The notes beneath the pieces were generated by a model, which made no database searches, was not told the origin of the DNA, and worked only from the letters and a program-made list of their open reading frames with translations. From Streptomyces sp. ADI95-17 (lineage in GTDB: Bacteria > Actinomycetota > Actinomycetes > Streptomycetales > Streptomycetaceae), in the NCBI RefSeq assembly GCF_003846175.1, contig NZ_ML123044.1:1416989-1480988 (forward strand): a stretch of 64,000 bases of DNA, given 5' to 3'. Position numbers and translations under genes: made by a program. Shown piece by piece: positions 15,952 to 23,859 of the stretch. Positions within the stretch are counted from its first letter, which is position 1. Each line of letters starts with the position of its first letter.

Positions 15952-17121
15952 ATGCCTTCTTCCCACCGCAAGGTCGCTGTCGTCGGCATATCCCTCGCCG
16001 ACTGCGGACGCGTCGACACGGCCACGCCGTACGCCCTGCATGCCCAGGCCGCCCGCCGGGCGCTGGCCGACTCGGGGCTGGACCGGTCCGTCGTCGACGG
16101 TTTCGCCTCCGCCGGGCTCGGTACGCTCGCCCCGGTCGAGGTCGCCGAGTACCTGGGGCTGAAGCCCACCTGGGTGGACTCCACCTCGGTCGGCGGCTCG
16201 ACCTGGGAGGTGATGGCGGCGCACGCGGCGGACGCCATCGCGGCGGGGCACGCCAATGCCGTACTGCTGGTCTACGGGTCGACGGCGCGCGCGGACATCA
16301 AGGCGGGCCGGCGGACCTCCAACCTCTCCTTCGGCGCGCGCGGCCCGCTCCAGTTCGAGGTGCCGTACGGGCACTCGCTGATCGCGAAGTACGCGATGGC
16401 CGCCCGCCGGCACATGCACGAGTACGGGACGACCCTGGAGCAGCTCGCCGAGGTCGCGGTCCAGGCACGGGCGAACGCGGCGGCCAACCCGGACGCGATG
16501 TTCCGTGACCCGGTCACGGTGGACGACGTCCTGTCGGGGCCGATGATCGCGGACCCGTTCACCAAACTGCACTGCTGCATCCGCAGCGACGGCGGCTGCG
16601 CGGTGCTGCTGGCCGCCGAGGAGTACGTACCGGACACCGCGAAGGCGCCGGTGTGGATCCTCGGCACGGGCGAGCACGTCTCGCACTCCACCATGTCCGA
16701 GTGGGACGACTTCACGGTCTCCCCCGCGGCGGTCTCCGGCCGCCTGGCGTTCGAACGGGCCGGGGTGCGGCCCTCGGAGATCGACCTCGCCGAGATCTAC
16801 GACGCGTTCACCTACATGACCCTGGTGACGCTGGAGGACCTGGGTTTCTGCGCGAAGGGCGAGGGCGGCGCGTTCGTGGAGAAGGGCCGGACCGGGCTGA
16901 CCGGCGAGCTCCCGGTGAACACCGACGGCGGCGGCCTGTCCGCCTGCCACCCCGGGATGCGCGGGCTGTTCCTGCTGGTCGAGGCGGTACGCCAACTCCG
17001 CGGCGAGGCCGGCGAACGCCAGGTGCGCCGCCCGGGCGGCCGGCTCCCGGAACTGGCGGTGGCATCGGGCACGGGCGGCTGGTTCTGCTCGTCGGGGACG
17101 GTGGTGCTGGGGCGAGGATGA
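15952..17121 (+). CDS. Thiolase-like lipid-transfer protein lacking the canonical nucleophilic Cys
   Basis: 389 residues, the same family as the gene at 5446. Landmarks: GGSTWEVMAAHAADAI in the segment that carries the thiolase nucleophile (no Cys there), EIYDAFTYM, and NTDGGGLSACHPGMRG near the C-terminus. The loss of Cys points to aldolase or CoA-binding use rather than classical thiolysis. No DUF35 gene is adjacent; the DUF35 gene at 22.8 kb, controlled by the same type of palindrome, is a candidate partner. ATG 15952 lies directly after palindrome 3, with no ribosome-binding site, so a very short or absent leader is likely. Confidence 0.82.
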   Translation: MPSSHRKVAVVGISLADCGRVDTATPYALHAQAARRALADSGLDRSVVDGFASAGLGTLAPVEVAEYLGLKPTWVDSTSVGGSTWEVMAAHAADAIAAGHANAVLLVYGSTARADIKAGRRTSNLSFGARGPLQFEVPYGHSLIAKYAMAARRHMHEYGTTLEQLAEVAVQARANAAANPDAMFRDPVTVDDVLSGPMIADPFTKLHCCIRSDGGCAVLLAAEEYVPDTAKAPVWILGTGEHVSHSTMSEWDDFTVSPAAVSGRLAFERAGVRPSEIDLAEIYDAFTYMTLVTLEDLGFCAKGEGGAFVEKGRTGLTGELPVNTDGGGLSACHPGMRGLFLLVEAVRQLRGEAGERQVRRPGGRLPELAVASGTGGWFCSSGTVVLGRG

Positions 17122-17153
17122 GGAGCGGGGCGCGTCCCGGCGCGGCAGGCCGG

Positions 17154-17267
17154 TCACACCGGGACGACGGTGAGCGCCCCCTCCAGTCCCTTGAAATCGT
17201 CCGCGTTGCGCGTGTAGAGCGGCAGCCCCCTGACCGAGGCGATGGACGCGATCATCAGGTCCATGCG
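17154..17267 (-). pseudogene. C-terminal remnant of a PIN-domain (VapC-like) toxin gene
   Basis: About 37 codons (MDLMIASIASVRGLPLYTRN, then DDF and LTVVPV) match the C-terminal end of VapC toxins, including the ASIA helix and the YTRNxxDF motif. The N-terminal two thirds, with the first metal ligands, and any antitoxin are missing: the sequence runs straight into the upstream region of the oxidase gene on the other strand. Probably a decayed gene. Confidence 0.6.
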
Positions 17268-17333
17268 CCGTGGCCGGGGATCACCCCGCCTGCCCCGCCC
17301 GGCCCGTGCCGCCCCATGCGCTGCAATGGGGGC

Positions 17334-18014
17334 ATGACCGACGCACACCAGAGCTTCCTGGACCTGCTCCACGCCCAGCGTGTCTGGGACGTGGAGCTTC
17401 CCGGTTTCGACCCGGCCGCCGCGCCCCCGGCCCCGCTTCCCCTCTTCCACAGCTGGTTCGCCGAGGCGGTGGCCGCCGGGCAGGTGGAGCCGCACACCAT
17501 GTCGCTGGCCACCGTGGACGACGAGGGGCGTCCCGACGTACGGACGGTGATGCTGCACGACGCGGACGAGCGGGGCTGGCACTTCGCCACCCACCGCACC
17601 AGCGCGAAGGGCCACCAGCTCGCTGGCCGGCCGTACGCGGCGCTCGGTTTCTACTGGCCGGCGCAGGGCCGGCAGGTACGGGTGCGGGGTCCGGTCACCG
17701 AATGCGCGCCCGCCGAGAGCCGGGCCGATCTGCGCGCCCGCTCGACCGGGGCGCTCGCCTCCGCGCTGACCGGCTCGCAGAGCGAGGTGCTGGGCTCGCG
17801 GGAGGAGCTGGTCCGTACCGCCGACGCCGCCTGGGAACGGGCCCGGGCCGAGCCGGACGCGGAGGTGGCGAGCTGGACCCGGTACGTGGCCGAGCCGCGG
17901 GAGGTCGAGTTCTTCCAGGGCGACGCCGCGCGCAGGCACGTACGACTGCGTTATCGCAGGACGGACGCGGCCGGGGGCGACGCGGCGTGGGTCCGGGAAC
18001 TGCTCTGGCCCTGA
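17334..18014 (+). CDS. Pyridoxamine 5'-phosphate oxidase-family (FMN split-barrel) protein
   Basis: 226 residues. The family pattern is clear: PHTMSLATVDDEGRPDVRTVMLHDADERGWHF, then FATHRTSAKGHQLAGRPYAALGFYW and QVRVRGPV, with the C-terminal EVEFFQGDAARRHVRLRYRR in place of the PdxH signature. It binds FMN and may oxidise PNP/PMP or be a PdxH-like paralog; the canonical C-terminal PdxH motif is only partly kept. ATG 17334 follows GGGGG closely. It stands alone, ended by a strong hairpin. Confidence 0.78.
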   Translation: MTDAHQSFLDLLHAQRVWDVELPGFDPAAAPPAPLPLFHSWFAEAVAAGQVEPHTMSLATVDDEGRPDVRTVMLHDADERGWHFATHRTSAKGHQLAGRPYAALGFYWPAQGRQVRVRGPVTECAPAESRADLRARSTGALASALTGSQSEVLGSREELVRTADAAWERARAEPDAEVASWTRYVAEPREVEFFQGDAARRHVRLRYRRTDAAGGDAAWVRELLWP

Positions 18015-18025
18015 GGGCTGTCCCG

Positions 18026-18080
18026 TGCCGGGTCGTGTCCGTTCCGTACACCCGCGTACGCGGACGGACACGACCCGGCA
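18026..18080. terminator. Bidirectional terminator hairpin
   Basis: A perfect 17-bp stem (18026-18042 with 18064-18080) with a 21-base loop that can itself fold. It lies between the converging oxidase and ferredoxin genes. Confidence 0.8.
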
Positions 18081-18090
18081 GGCGGGCCGG

Positions 18091-18291
18091 TCACTCGATG
18101 GTGATCGCCTGTACCGGGCAGACGCGGACGGCCACCTTCACCGATTCCTTCACCGCCGCACCGTCGAGGGCGTCCTCGTGGCCGGGCAGCAGTTCGCTGA
18201 AACCGTCGTCGTCCTGGGTGAACACCGTCGGAGCGGTGAGCGCGCACTGACCCGCGCCGATGCACCGGTTCCTGTCGATATCGATCTTCAT
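18091..18291 (-). CDS. 3Fe-4S ferredoxin, redox partner of the P450
   Basis: 66 residues. Three cluster cysteines C10, C16 and C58 (CIGAGQC then VCPVQ) and no fourth in the first group indicate a 3Fe-4S type like those paired with Streptomyces CYP105 enzymes. Start ATG 18291 follows GGAAGG. It begins 29 bases after the P450 stop, in the same operon, and would deliver electrons to that P450. Confidence 0.88.
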   Translation of the reverse strand: MKIDIDRNRCIGAGQCALTAPTVFTQDDDGFSELLPGHEDALDGAAVKESVKVAVRVCPVQAITIE

Positions 18292-18320
18292 TGCGGCGGG
18301 GCCTTCCGGTCGGATTCCGG

Positions 18321-19517
18321 TCACCAGATCACGGGCATTTCGAGCAGACCCTGAATGGTGTCACCGGGTTTGAACGGGACTTCTTCGGCGGGGACCGCCA
18401 GCCGCAGTTCCGGCAGGCGGTCGAAGAGTGCGGGCAGCGCGATCTCCAGCTCGGCCCGTGCCAGGTTCTGTCCCAGGCACTGGTGAATTCCGAAGCCGAA
18501 CGCGACATGATTGCGCGCGTTCCGGCCGAGGTCCAGCTCGTCCGGTGAGGGGTACACGGTCTCGTCCCGGTTGATCACCGACGTGGTCAGGAGGACGCCG
18601 TCCCCCGCCCGGATGGTCACCCCGCCCACTTCGATGTCGTCGACGGCGACCCGCGAGATCCCGTCGGCGATGGACAGGAAGCGGAGCAGTTCCTCGACCG
18701 CGGATGGCATCAGGCCGTCGGACTCGCGCATCCGGGCCAGCTGGTCGGGGTGCTGGAGCAGGGTGAACGTGCCGAGCGAGATCATGTTCGCGGTCGTCTC
18801 GTGCCCGGCGATGAGCAGGATCTGGGCCAGCCGCACCAGCTCCTGCTGGTCCACGGCCCCGGTCTCCAGCTGCTTGGCGATGAGTTCGTCGAGCAGCCCT
18901 TCGCCGGGGGTGGCCTGCTTCTGCTCGATGAGGACCCGGAAGTACTCGTCGAGCGCGTCCCGCGCGGACTCGACGTCCGCGGCCGCCGGGCCGCGGAGCA
19001 GCTTGCGCGACTGCGCCTCGAAGAACTCGTGGTCGTCGTACGGCACCCCGAGCAGCGCGCAGATGACCATGGAGGGCACCGGCAGGGCGAACGAGTCGAC
19101 CAGATCGGCCGGCGGCCCCTGCTTGACCATCGCGTCGAGCAGCCGGTCCACGGTCGCCCGGATCTGCGGCCGGAGCGAGGCCGTCCGCCTGACCGTGAAG
19201 CTCGGGATCAGCATCCGGCGCTGGACGTTGTGCTCCGGGTCGTCGACGCCGAGCAGCTCGACGCGCCGCAGGGTGCTGGCGGCCACCCGCTCGGCGAAGA
19301 ACGGGAAGGCGGGGTTCTCCCGGTCGGACGAAAGCCGCTGGTCCACCAGGAGCGAACGCGCCTCGGCGTGCCCGGTCACCAGCCACACCGCACGGCCGTC
19401 GAAGAGCCGGGCCCGGGACACCGGCTGCGGCCCCCGATGCTCGCTGCGGTATCCCGTCGGCGGGTTGTAGGGACAGGTGCGGTTCTGCGGGAAAGAGACG
19501 GTCTCGGCGTCTGCCAT
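18321..19517 (-). CDS. Cytochrome P450 (CYP105-like)
   Basis: 398 residues. I-helix oxygen-binding motif LLIAGHETTANM, K-helix EELLRF (ExxR), and heme loop FGFGIHQCLGQNLARAELE with the axial cysteine near residue 345. The N-terminus (FPQNRTCPYNPPTGY) is typical of CYP105 enzymes, which are soluble class I monooxygenases for xenobiotics and natural products. Start ATG 19517. The paired ferredoxin follows. No CTGAC palindrome precedes it; an imperfect inverted repeat lies at 19563-19581. Confidence 0.9.
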   Translation of the reverse strand: MADAETVSFPQNRTCPYNPPTGYRSEHRGPQPVSRARLFDGRAVWLVTGHAEARSLLVDQRLSSDRENPAFPFFAERVAASTLRRVELLGVDDPEHNVQRRMLIPSFTVRRTASLRPQIRATVDRLLDAMVKQGPPADLVDSFALPVPSMVICALLGVPYDDHEFFEAQSRKLLRGPAAADVESARDALDEYFRVLIEQKQATPGEGLLDELIAKQLETGAVDQQELVRLAQILLIAGHETTANMISLGTFTLLQHPDQLARMRESDGLMPSAVEELLRFLSIADGISRVAVDDIEVGGVTIRAGDGVLLTTSVINRDETVYPSPDELDLGRNARNHVAFGFGIHQCLGQNLARAELEIALPALFDRLPELRLAVPAEEVPFKPGDTIQGLLEMPVIW

Positions 19518-19562
19518 GGCGGACCTCGCAAGAGATGGGGGAGTCCTACCGATCTCCACCAC

Positions 19563-19581
19563 TAGATGCCTCAGGCACCTA
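19563..19581. promoter_or_regulatory. Imperfect inverted repeat upstream of the P450
   Basis: TAGATGCCT, one-base centre, AGGCACCTA: one mismatch between the arms, 46 bases upstream of the P450 start. The half AGGCACCTAG recurs at 19768-19777, upstream of htpX. Possible operator; the regulator is unknown. Confidence 0.35.
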
Positions 19582-19629
19582 ATGGGTCCAGGTGTAGTTC
19601 GGCCAAATGTCTTCGGAATCGCCCTCGGA

Positions 19630-19671
19630 CAGATCCATTGAGAGATCAATCAGATCCGTTGAGGAATCAAT
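19630..19671. repeat. Tandem 21-bp direct repeat in the P450-htpX intergenic region
   Basis: CAGATCCATTGAGAGATCAAT (19630-19650) is followed immediately by CAGATCCGTTGAGGAATCAAT (19651-19671); 18 of 21 positions match. The region is AT-rich for this genome. It lies between the divergent P450 and htpX genes, so a two-site binding element for a regulator of either gene is plausible. Confidence 0.65.
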
Positions 19672-19808
19672 TTGCCGTCCGCCCGGACGGGCGGACGTTT
19701 CGAGCCGGCGTCGTTCTCCGGGCCCGGATCAATTGTCTCCGATTTCCACGTGAAAGGGGCAATATGGAAGGCACCTAGGGCTGTCCCTCAGGGCGACTGG
19801 AGGCAACG

Positions 19809-20738
19809 ATGAGCCAGACCCGTTCCCGCGCCCGCTCCCGTTCGCGCTACGCCCCGGACAGCGGGTTGACCACTCGCATGGTCGGCACCATGTTCTTGAT
19901 CGGCCTGCTGTACGTGGTCCTGGTCGGCGTGCTGCTCGCCGTGCTGCGCGGCGCCTGGCCGATCATCCTGATCCTCGTCGGCGGCATGTTCATCGCCCAG
20001 TTCTGGTTCAGCGACCGCATCGCGGCGTTCAGCATGGGGGCCCGTGAGGTCACCCCGGAGGAGGCGCCCGAGCTGCACGGCGCCGTCGACCGGATCTGCG
20101 CTCTTGCCGACATGCCGAAACCGCGCGTGGCCATCGCGCAGAGCGACGTACCGAACGCCTTCGCGACCGGCCGCAGCGAGAAGACCGCTCTCGTCTGCGC
20201 CACCACCGGGCTGCTGCGCAGACTGGACCCCCCGGAGCTGGAGGGCGTGCTCGCGCACGAGATGTCACATGTCGCGCACCGCGACGTCGCCGTCATGACG
20301 ATCGCCTCGTTCCTCGGCGTGCTCGCCGGCATCATCACCCGGGTCGCCCTGTGGGGCGGGCTCTCCCGCAACAGCCGCAGCAATGACCCCGTCGGCATCG
20401 CGATCATGCTGATCCCGCTGGTCAGCGCGGTCGTGTACGCCCTGAGCTTCCTGCTGACCCGGCTGCTCTCCCGCTACCGCGAGCTCTCCGCCGACCGCAC
20501 CGCCGCCCTGCTCACCGGCCGCCCCTCCGCACTCGCCTCCGCCCTCACCAAGGTGAGCGGCCAGATGGCCCGCATCCCGACCGAGGACCTGCGGAAGGCG
20601 GAGCCGTACAACGCCTTCTACTTCGTCCCCGCGTTCTCCTCCAAGGAGAGCCTGAGCCGGCTGCTCTCCTCCCACCCGACCCTCGAACAGCGCCTCGACC
20701 AGCTGGCCCGGATCTCCGCCGACCTCGCCCGTCCGTAA
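19809..20738 (+). CDS. htpX: HtpX-type M48 membrane zinc metalloprotease
   Basis: 309 residues. Two N-terminal membrane helices (about 28-65), the zinc motif HEMSH (150-154), two further helices (about 165-225) and the third-ligand region YRELSADRTAALLTG. HtpX degrades misfolded membrane proteins and belongs to envelope stress responses. ATG 19809 is preceded by a GGAGG-type site. The gene is followed nine bases later by pspAB, a pairing consistent with joint envelope-stress function. Confidence 0.92.
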   Translation: MSQTRSRARSRSRYAPDSGLTTRMVGTMFLIGLLYVVLVGVLLAVLRGAWPIILILVGGMFIAQFWFSDRIAAFSMGAREVTPEEAPELHGAVDRICALADMPKPRVAIAQSDVPNAFATGRSEKTALVCATTGLLRRLDPPELEGVLAHEMSHVAHRDVAVMTIASFLGVLAGIITRVALWGGLSRNSRSNDPVGIAIMLIPLVSAVVYALSFLLTRLLSRYRELSADRTAALLTGRPSALASALTKVSGQMARIPTEDLRKAEPYNAFYFVPAFSSKESLSRLLSSHPTLEQRLDQLARISADLARP

Positions 20739-20747
20739 GGAACGCCC

Positions 20748-21332
20748 ATGGGCCTTCTCGACACCATCCTCGGCCGCAGCAAGCCGGTCCGCCCCGACCT
20801 CGACCAGCTCTTCGCCGTGCCCTCCGCGGCCCTCACCCTCCAGGCGGGCGCGGGCTTCACCCCGACCGGTCTCGGCTCGGTCTGCTTCGCGGGGGTCGAG
20901 GGCGGCACCTTCGCCCGCATCCAGCAGGACGTACGGGAACTGCTCGACGCCGACACCGGCCGCGACGGAATCCCGGTGGAGTTCAGCCAGGACGCGTACG
21001 GCTACACCTGGCTGCTCTCCCGCCGCCCTGCCGAGGACACCGCCGCACTGGTCAACGACCTGCACGCGGTCAACACCCTGCTCCAGGACGGCGGGTTCGG
21101 GCCGCACCTGCTCTGCTCCCTGATCGGCTTCCGCGATGCGCGGGACCGTCCGCTGGCCCTGGTCTACCTCTACAAGCGCGGCACGTTCTACCCGTTCGCA
21201 CCCCTGCCCGGCGGCGCGGAGCAGCGGGACAACCAGCTGGAGTTGCAGGTCAGAGCGGTGCTCGGGGACGACCTGCGGGTGGAGAAGGACCTGTCCCGGT
21301 GGTTCCCGGTGTGGGGGGCGCCGGGGCTGTGA
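20748..21332 (+). CDS. pspAB: PspA-associated protein PspAB
   Basis: 194 residues, starting MGLLDTILGRSKPVRPDLDQLFAVP and ending in FYPFAPLPGGAEQRDNQLELQ and RWFPVWGAPGL. This matches the actinobacterial PspAB family, which occurs with PspA or HtpX-like proteases. No membrane segment. It is probably co-transcribed with htpX. Its molecular role is not known; an accessory role in envelope-stress sensing is inferred. Confidence 0.82.
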   Translation: MGLLDTILGRSKPVRPDLDQLFAVPSAALTLQAGAGFTPTGLGSVCFAGVEGGTFARIQQDVRELLDADTGRDGIPVEFSQDAYGYTWLLSRRPAEDTAALVNDLHAVNTLLQDGGFGPHLLCSLIGFRDARDRPLALVYLYKRGTFYPFAPLPGGAEQRDNQLELQVRAVLGDDLRVEKDLSRWFPVWGAPGL

Positions 21333-21402
21333 AGCAGCCGGGGCGGGCGACGGGGGAAACGGCGGGGAGCCCGGTGCGGCCCCCGCCCGTATCATCACCT
21401 CC

Positions 21403-21990
21403 ATGACTGCAGAGCCCGCCCGTTCCGCCGCCCGTATGCGCGCTTCGGATGCCGATCGCGAGGCGGTGGTCGAGCAGTTGCGTGAGGCGGCGGCCGAGGG
21501 CCGCATCGACATGGACGAGCTGGACACCCGGCTCGGGCAGGCGCTGTCCGCCAAGACCTACGCCGAACTGGCGCCCCTCACCGAGGACCTGGTCCCGATC
21601 GAGGTGGCCACCGGTGAGCCGCTGGTCCTCAAGGGCGGCGTGCACGGCATGATCCGCGCGGGCGTCTGGAAGGTCCCGCCGGTGATCCGCGCCCAGGGCG
21701 GCATCGGCGGTGTCCGGATCGACTTCACCCGCGCCGAGTGCCGGCTGCGCGAGATCTCGCTGGAAGTGCGCGGCGAGATGGCCGGGGTGAAGATCGTGGT
21801 CCCGGAGGGCTGGACCGTGGAGAGCGACAGCCTGGACCGGGGCCTCGGCGGCCTGAAGGACAAGACCACCGACGCACGGACCCCCGGCGCCCCGCTCCTC
21901 CGGCTGACGGGCTCCTGCGGCATGGGCGGTGTGGTCGTCCGCCACCCGAACTTCCGCGAGCGCCGCAAGCTGCGCAGCATCGAGCCCTGA
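21403..21990 (+). CDS. DUF1707 protein with LiaF-like C-terminal domain
   Basis: 195 residues. The N-terminal DUF1707 (about 9-62: MRASDADREAVVEQLREAAAEGRIDMDELDTRL) is a small SHOCT-like helical domain. The C-terminal part (GGVRIDFTRAEC, GEMAGVKIVVPEGWTVES and LTGSCGMGGVVVRHP) is a beta-helical domain like the cell-wall-active antibiotic response protein family. No membrane segment. Start ATG 21403. Role unknown; the downstream position next to htpX/pspAB fits an envelope theme. Confidence 0.8.
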   Translation: MTAEPARSAARMRASDADREAVVEQLREAAAEGRIDMDELDTRLGQALSAKTYAELAPLTEDLVPIEVATGEPLVLKGGVHGMIRAGVWKVPPVIRAQGGIGGVRIDFTRAECRLREISLEVRGEMAGVKIVVPEGWTVESDSLDRGLGGLKDKTTDARTPGAPLLRLTGSCGMGGVVVRHPNFRERRKLRSIEP

Positions 21991-22063
21991 GTACGCGTAC
22001 CCGGTCCCGGCCGGGTGACCGTACCCATCCGCCACGTTCCCCCGGCGGCATACCGTCCCCCGT

Positions 22064-22762
22064 ATGCCCGAGGAGACCGCACCCACCGACACCACGCCCG
22101 AACCGGCCCCGGCCGGATCGAAGTCCCCCTCTTCCTTTCTCGGGGCTCTCGGATGCGGCTGCGCCGCGCTCCTCCTCGTACCCGTCATCGCCCTGGTCGC
22201 CCTGGTCGCACGGGCTTCGTCCGGGTCCACGGACATTCCCCGGGCCGCCCCCGAGAAGATGGCGGACCGCGCCTTCCAGCGCTCCCGGGAGGCGTACGGC
22301 CTCATGGGGTTCGAGCGCACCGTGGAGCCGGGGGTCGAGAAGATCGGCGTCAGCACGGAGAACACCCTGAGCTCCGGCTACTGCTACGACGGGGGTCTGC
22401 TCGGGCTGGAGGACAAGACCGTCGACGGCGCCTACCGGATGAGCCACGGATGGGCGCTCGACCACGTGCCCGCGAGCCAGGCCGTCCCCGGTCTCCGCCG
22501 ACTGCACCGACAGCTCAAGGACGACGGCTGGAAGGTCACTTCCTACCGCGAGGGCGGGAAGCGCAAGGACTGGGAGCTGTACGTCCAGCGCGACGACGGG
22601 GACGAACGGATGTCCTTCGTCTGGTACCCGGACCGTGACTACTTCAGGGGCGGCGCCTCCGTACCCTGCGCCTACGCCCCCGAGTGGAAGGACGGCGATG
22701 CGGGCCTCCCCGGTGAGGACCAGAGGCCGCCCGCTCTCGGCCCCGCGCAGCGGAAGAAGTAG
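22064..22762 (+). CDS. Membrane-anchored hypothetical protein
   Basis: 232 residues. A proline-rich cytoplasmic N-terminus is followed by one membrane helix (about 27-50, FLGALGCGCAALLLVPVIALVALVA), then an extracytoplasmic domain of about 180 residues with two cysteines (SGYCYDGG and VPCAYAPEW). The tail is Lys/Arg-rich. I do not recognise the family; similar anchored proteins are common in Streptomyces. It stands alone on the plus strand. Confidence 0.7.
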   Translation: MPEETAPTDTTPEPAPAGSKSPSSFLGALGCGCAALLLVPVIALVALVARASSGSTDIPRAAPEKMADRAFQRSREAYGLMGFERTVEPGVEKIGVSTENTLSSGYCYDGGLLGLEDKTVDGAYRMSHGWALDHVPASQAVPGLRRLHRQLKDDGWKVTSYREGGKRKDWELYVQRDDGDERMSFVWYPDRDYFRGGASVPCAYAPEWKDGDAGLPGEDQRPPALGPAQRKK

Positions 22763-22787
22763 AACGGGCCCGCCCGGCGCGGCGCGC

Positions 22788-23207
22788 TCAGCAGTCCCCG
22801 GGACGGAAGACCGGAACGGCCTCCTCCCCGTCCTCCTGCCGGAAGGCCACCCGCAGCGCCATGCCGATGGCGAGCCGGGACTCCTCGCAGTCCACGATCT
22901 CCGTCATCATCCGTGGCCCCTCCGCCAGGTCGACCACGGCGGCGACGTACGGGACGCGGGCGCCGAACGGCGGCAGGTCGTTGCGGTGGACGACGGACCA
23001 GGTGTAGAGCGTGGCATCCCCGCTCGCCCGCTCCCAGGCGACGTCCTCGCTCCAGCAGTGCGGGCAGAACTCGCGCGGATAGTGGTGCGCACGCCCGCAG
23101 TCGCGGCAGCGGCGCAGCAGCAACTGCCCCCGGGCGGCGGCGTCCCAGTACGGGCGGGTGAAGGCGTCGGGTTCGGGACGGTCGAAGCGTACGACGGGCG
23201 AGGTCAC
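22788..23207 (-). CDS. DUF35 OB-fold / zinc-ribbon acyl-CoA-associated protein
   Basis: 139 residues. The family signature FTRPYWDAAARGQLLLRRCRDCGRAHHYPREFCPHCWSEDVAW gives four zinc-binding cysteines (CxxC and CxxC). An OB-fold follows (LYTWSVVHRN through YVAAVVDLAEGPRM). GTG 23207 overlaps the DoxX stop (GTGA), so the two genes are coupled. With palindrome 4 upstream of the pair, this is likely the DUF35 partner of a thiolase-like protein encoded elsewhere in the regulon, for example at 15952. Confidence 0.86.
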   Translation of the reverse strand: MTSPVVRFDRPEPDAFTRPYWDAAARGQLLLRRCRDCGRAHHYPREFCPHCWSEDVAWERASGDATLYTWSVVHRNDLPPFGARVPYVAAVVDLAEGPRMMTEIVDCEESRLAIGMALRVAFRQEDGEEAVPVFRPGDC

Positions 23208-23656
23208 AGGAAGAGTCCGATCGCTTTGTCGAGGGACCAGGTCTGCCAGGACATCGCGAACAGCGCGACGAACGAGATGAGCGCCATCATCGCGTTCTGC
23301 CCCTGCTCGGCCCAGTCGTGGATCATCAGCACGAGGTAGAGCAGATTGAGCAGCAGCCCGGCGACGAGCGCGACGGGCGTGAGGAACCCGGTGATCAGGC
23401 CGAGCCCCAGGGCGAGTTCGGCGTACACGACGACGTATGCCATGACCTTGGGGCGCGGGGCGACAATCCGCCGGAAGCCGGTGCGTACGGCCGGCCAGCG
23501 GTGCTTGCCCGCGACGTCCGAGGCCCAGGCGATGCCCGTGCCGCGCTCGAACCAGCCCTTCTTGTCCTTGTGCCGCCAGCTCTCCAGCCACCACAGGCCG
23601 AGGCCTATCCGGAGAACGGCGAGCCACTCGGCTCCACCGAGCCAGATCGTCTGCAT
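23204..23656 (-). CDS. DoxX-family membrane protein
   Basis: 150 residues with four hydrophobic helices: an N-terminal LAVLRIGLGLWWLESW, then YVVVYAELALGLGLITG, VALVAGLLLNLLYLVLM and MMALISFVALFAMSW. DoxX-type proteins are quinone-linked or redox-stress membrane proteins of limited characterisation. Translation is coupled to the DUF35 gene. The promoter has palindrome 4 at 23688-23702, 32 bases upstream of this start, tying the pair to CoA-ester catabolism. Confidence 0.85.
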   Translation of the reverse strand: MQTIWLGGAEWLAVLRIGLGLWWLESWRHKDKKGWFERGTGIAWASDVAGKHRWPAVRTGFRRIVAPRPKVMAYVVVYAELALGLGLITGFLTPVALVAGLLLNLLYLVLMIHDWAEQGQNAMMALISFVALFAMSWQTWSLDKAIGLFL

Positions 23657-23687
23657 GGGGCCTCCCGTGGCCTCCCGTTCACTGAAT

Positions 23688-23702
23688 CTGACGGTACGTC
23701 AG
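23688..23702. promoter_or_regulatory. Regulon palindrome 4: CTGACGGTACGTCAG
   Basis: A perfect palindrome and an exact fit to the consensus CTGACGnnnCGTCAG. It lies 32 bases upstream of the DoxX/DUF35 operon and 158 bases upstream of the divergent flavin monooxygenase. Confidence 0.75.
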
Positions 23703-23859
23703 TTCACCTGATGGCGGGCAACTCGCGCAAGGGGTGCGCACGGAGTGCGGGCGGAGATGGACGAAGAGCGAGCAGAAAGAGTGCACCCGTGATCAATTCG
23801 CAATCGATTCCGGTCTTGACCGAGACCCATCAACCAGGTGCGCGATTACGCTCCGAACC

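Noticed and set aside
15721..17157. Upstream extension of the ACAD frame to 17157
   Set aside because: It is antisense to the thiolase-like gene and has no domain; the ACAD begins at ATG 15720.
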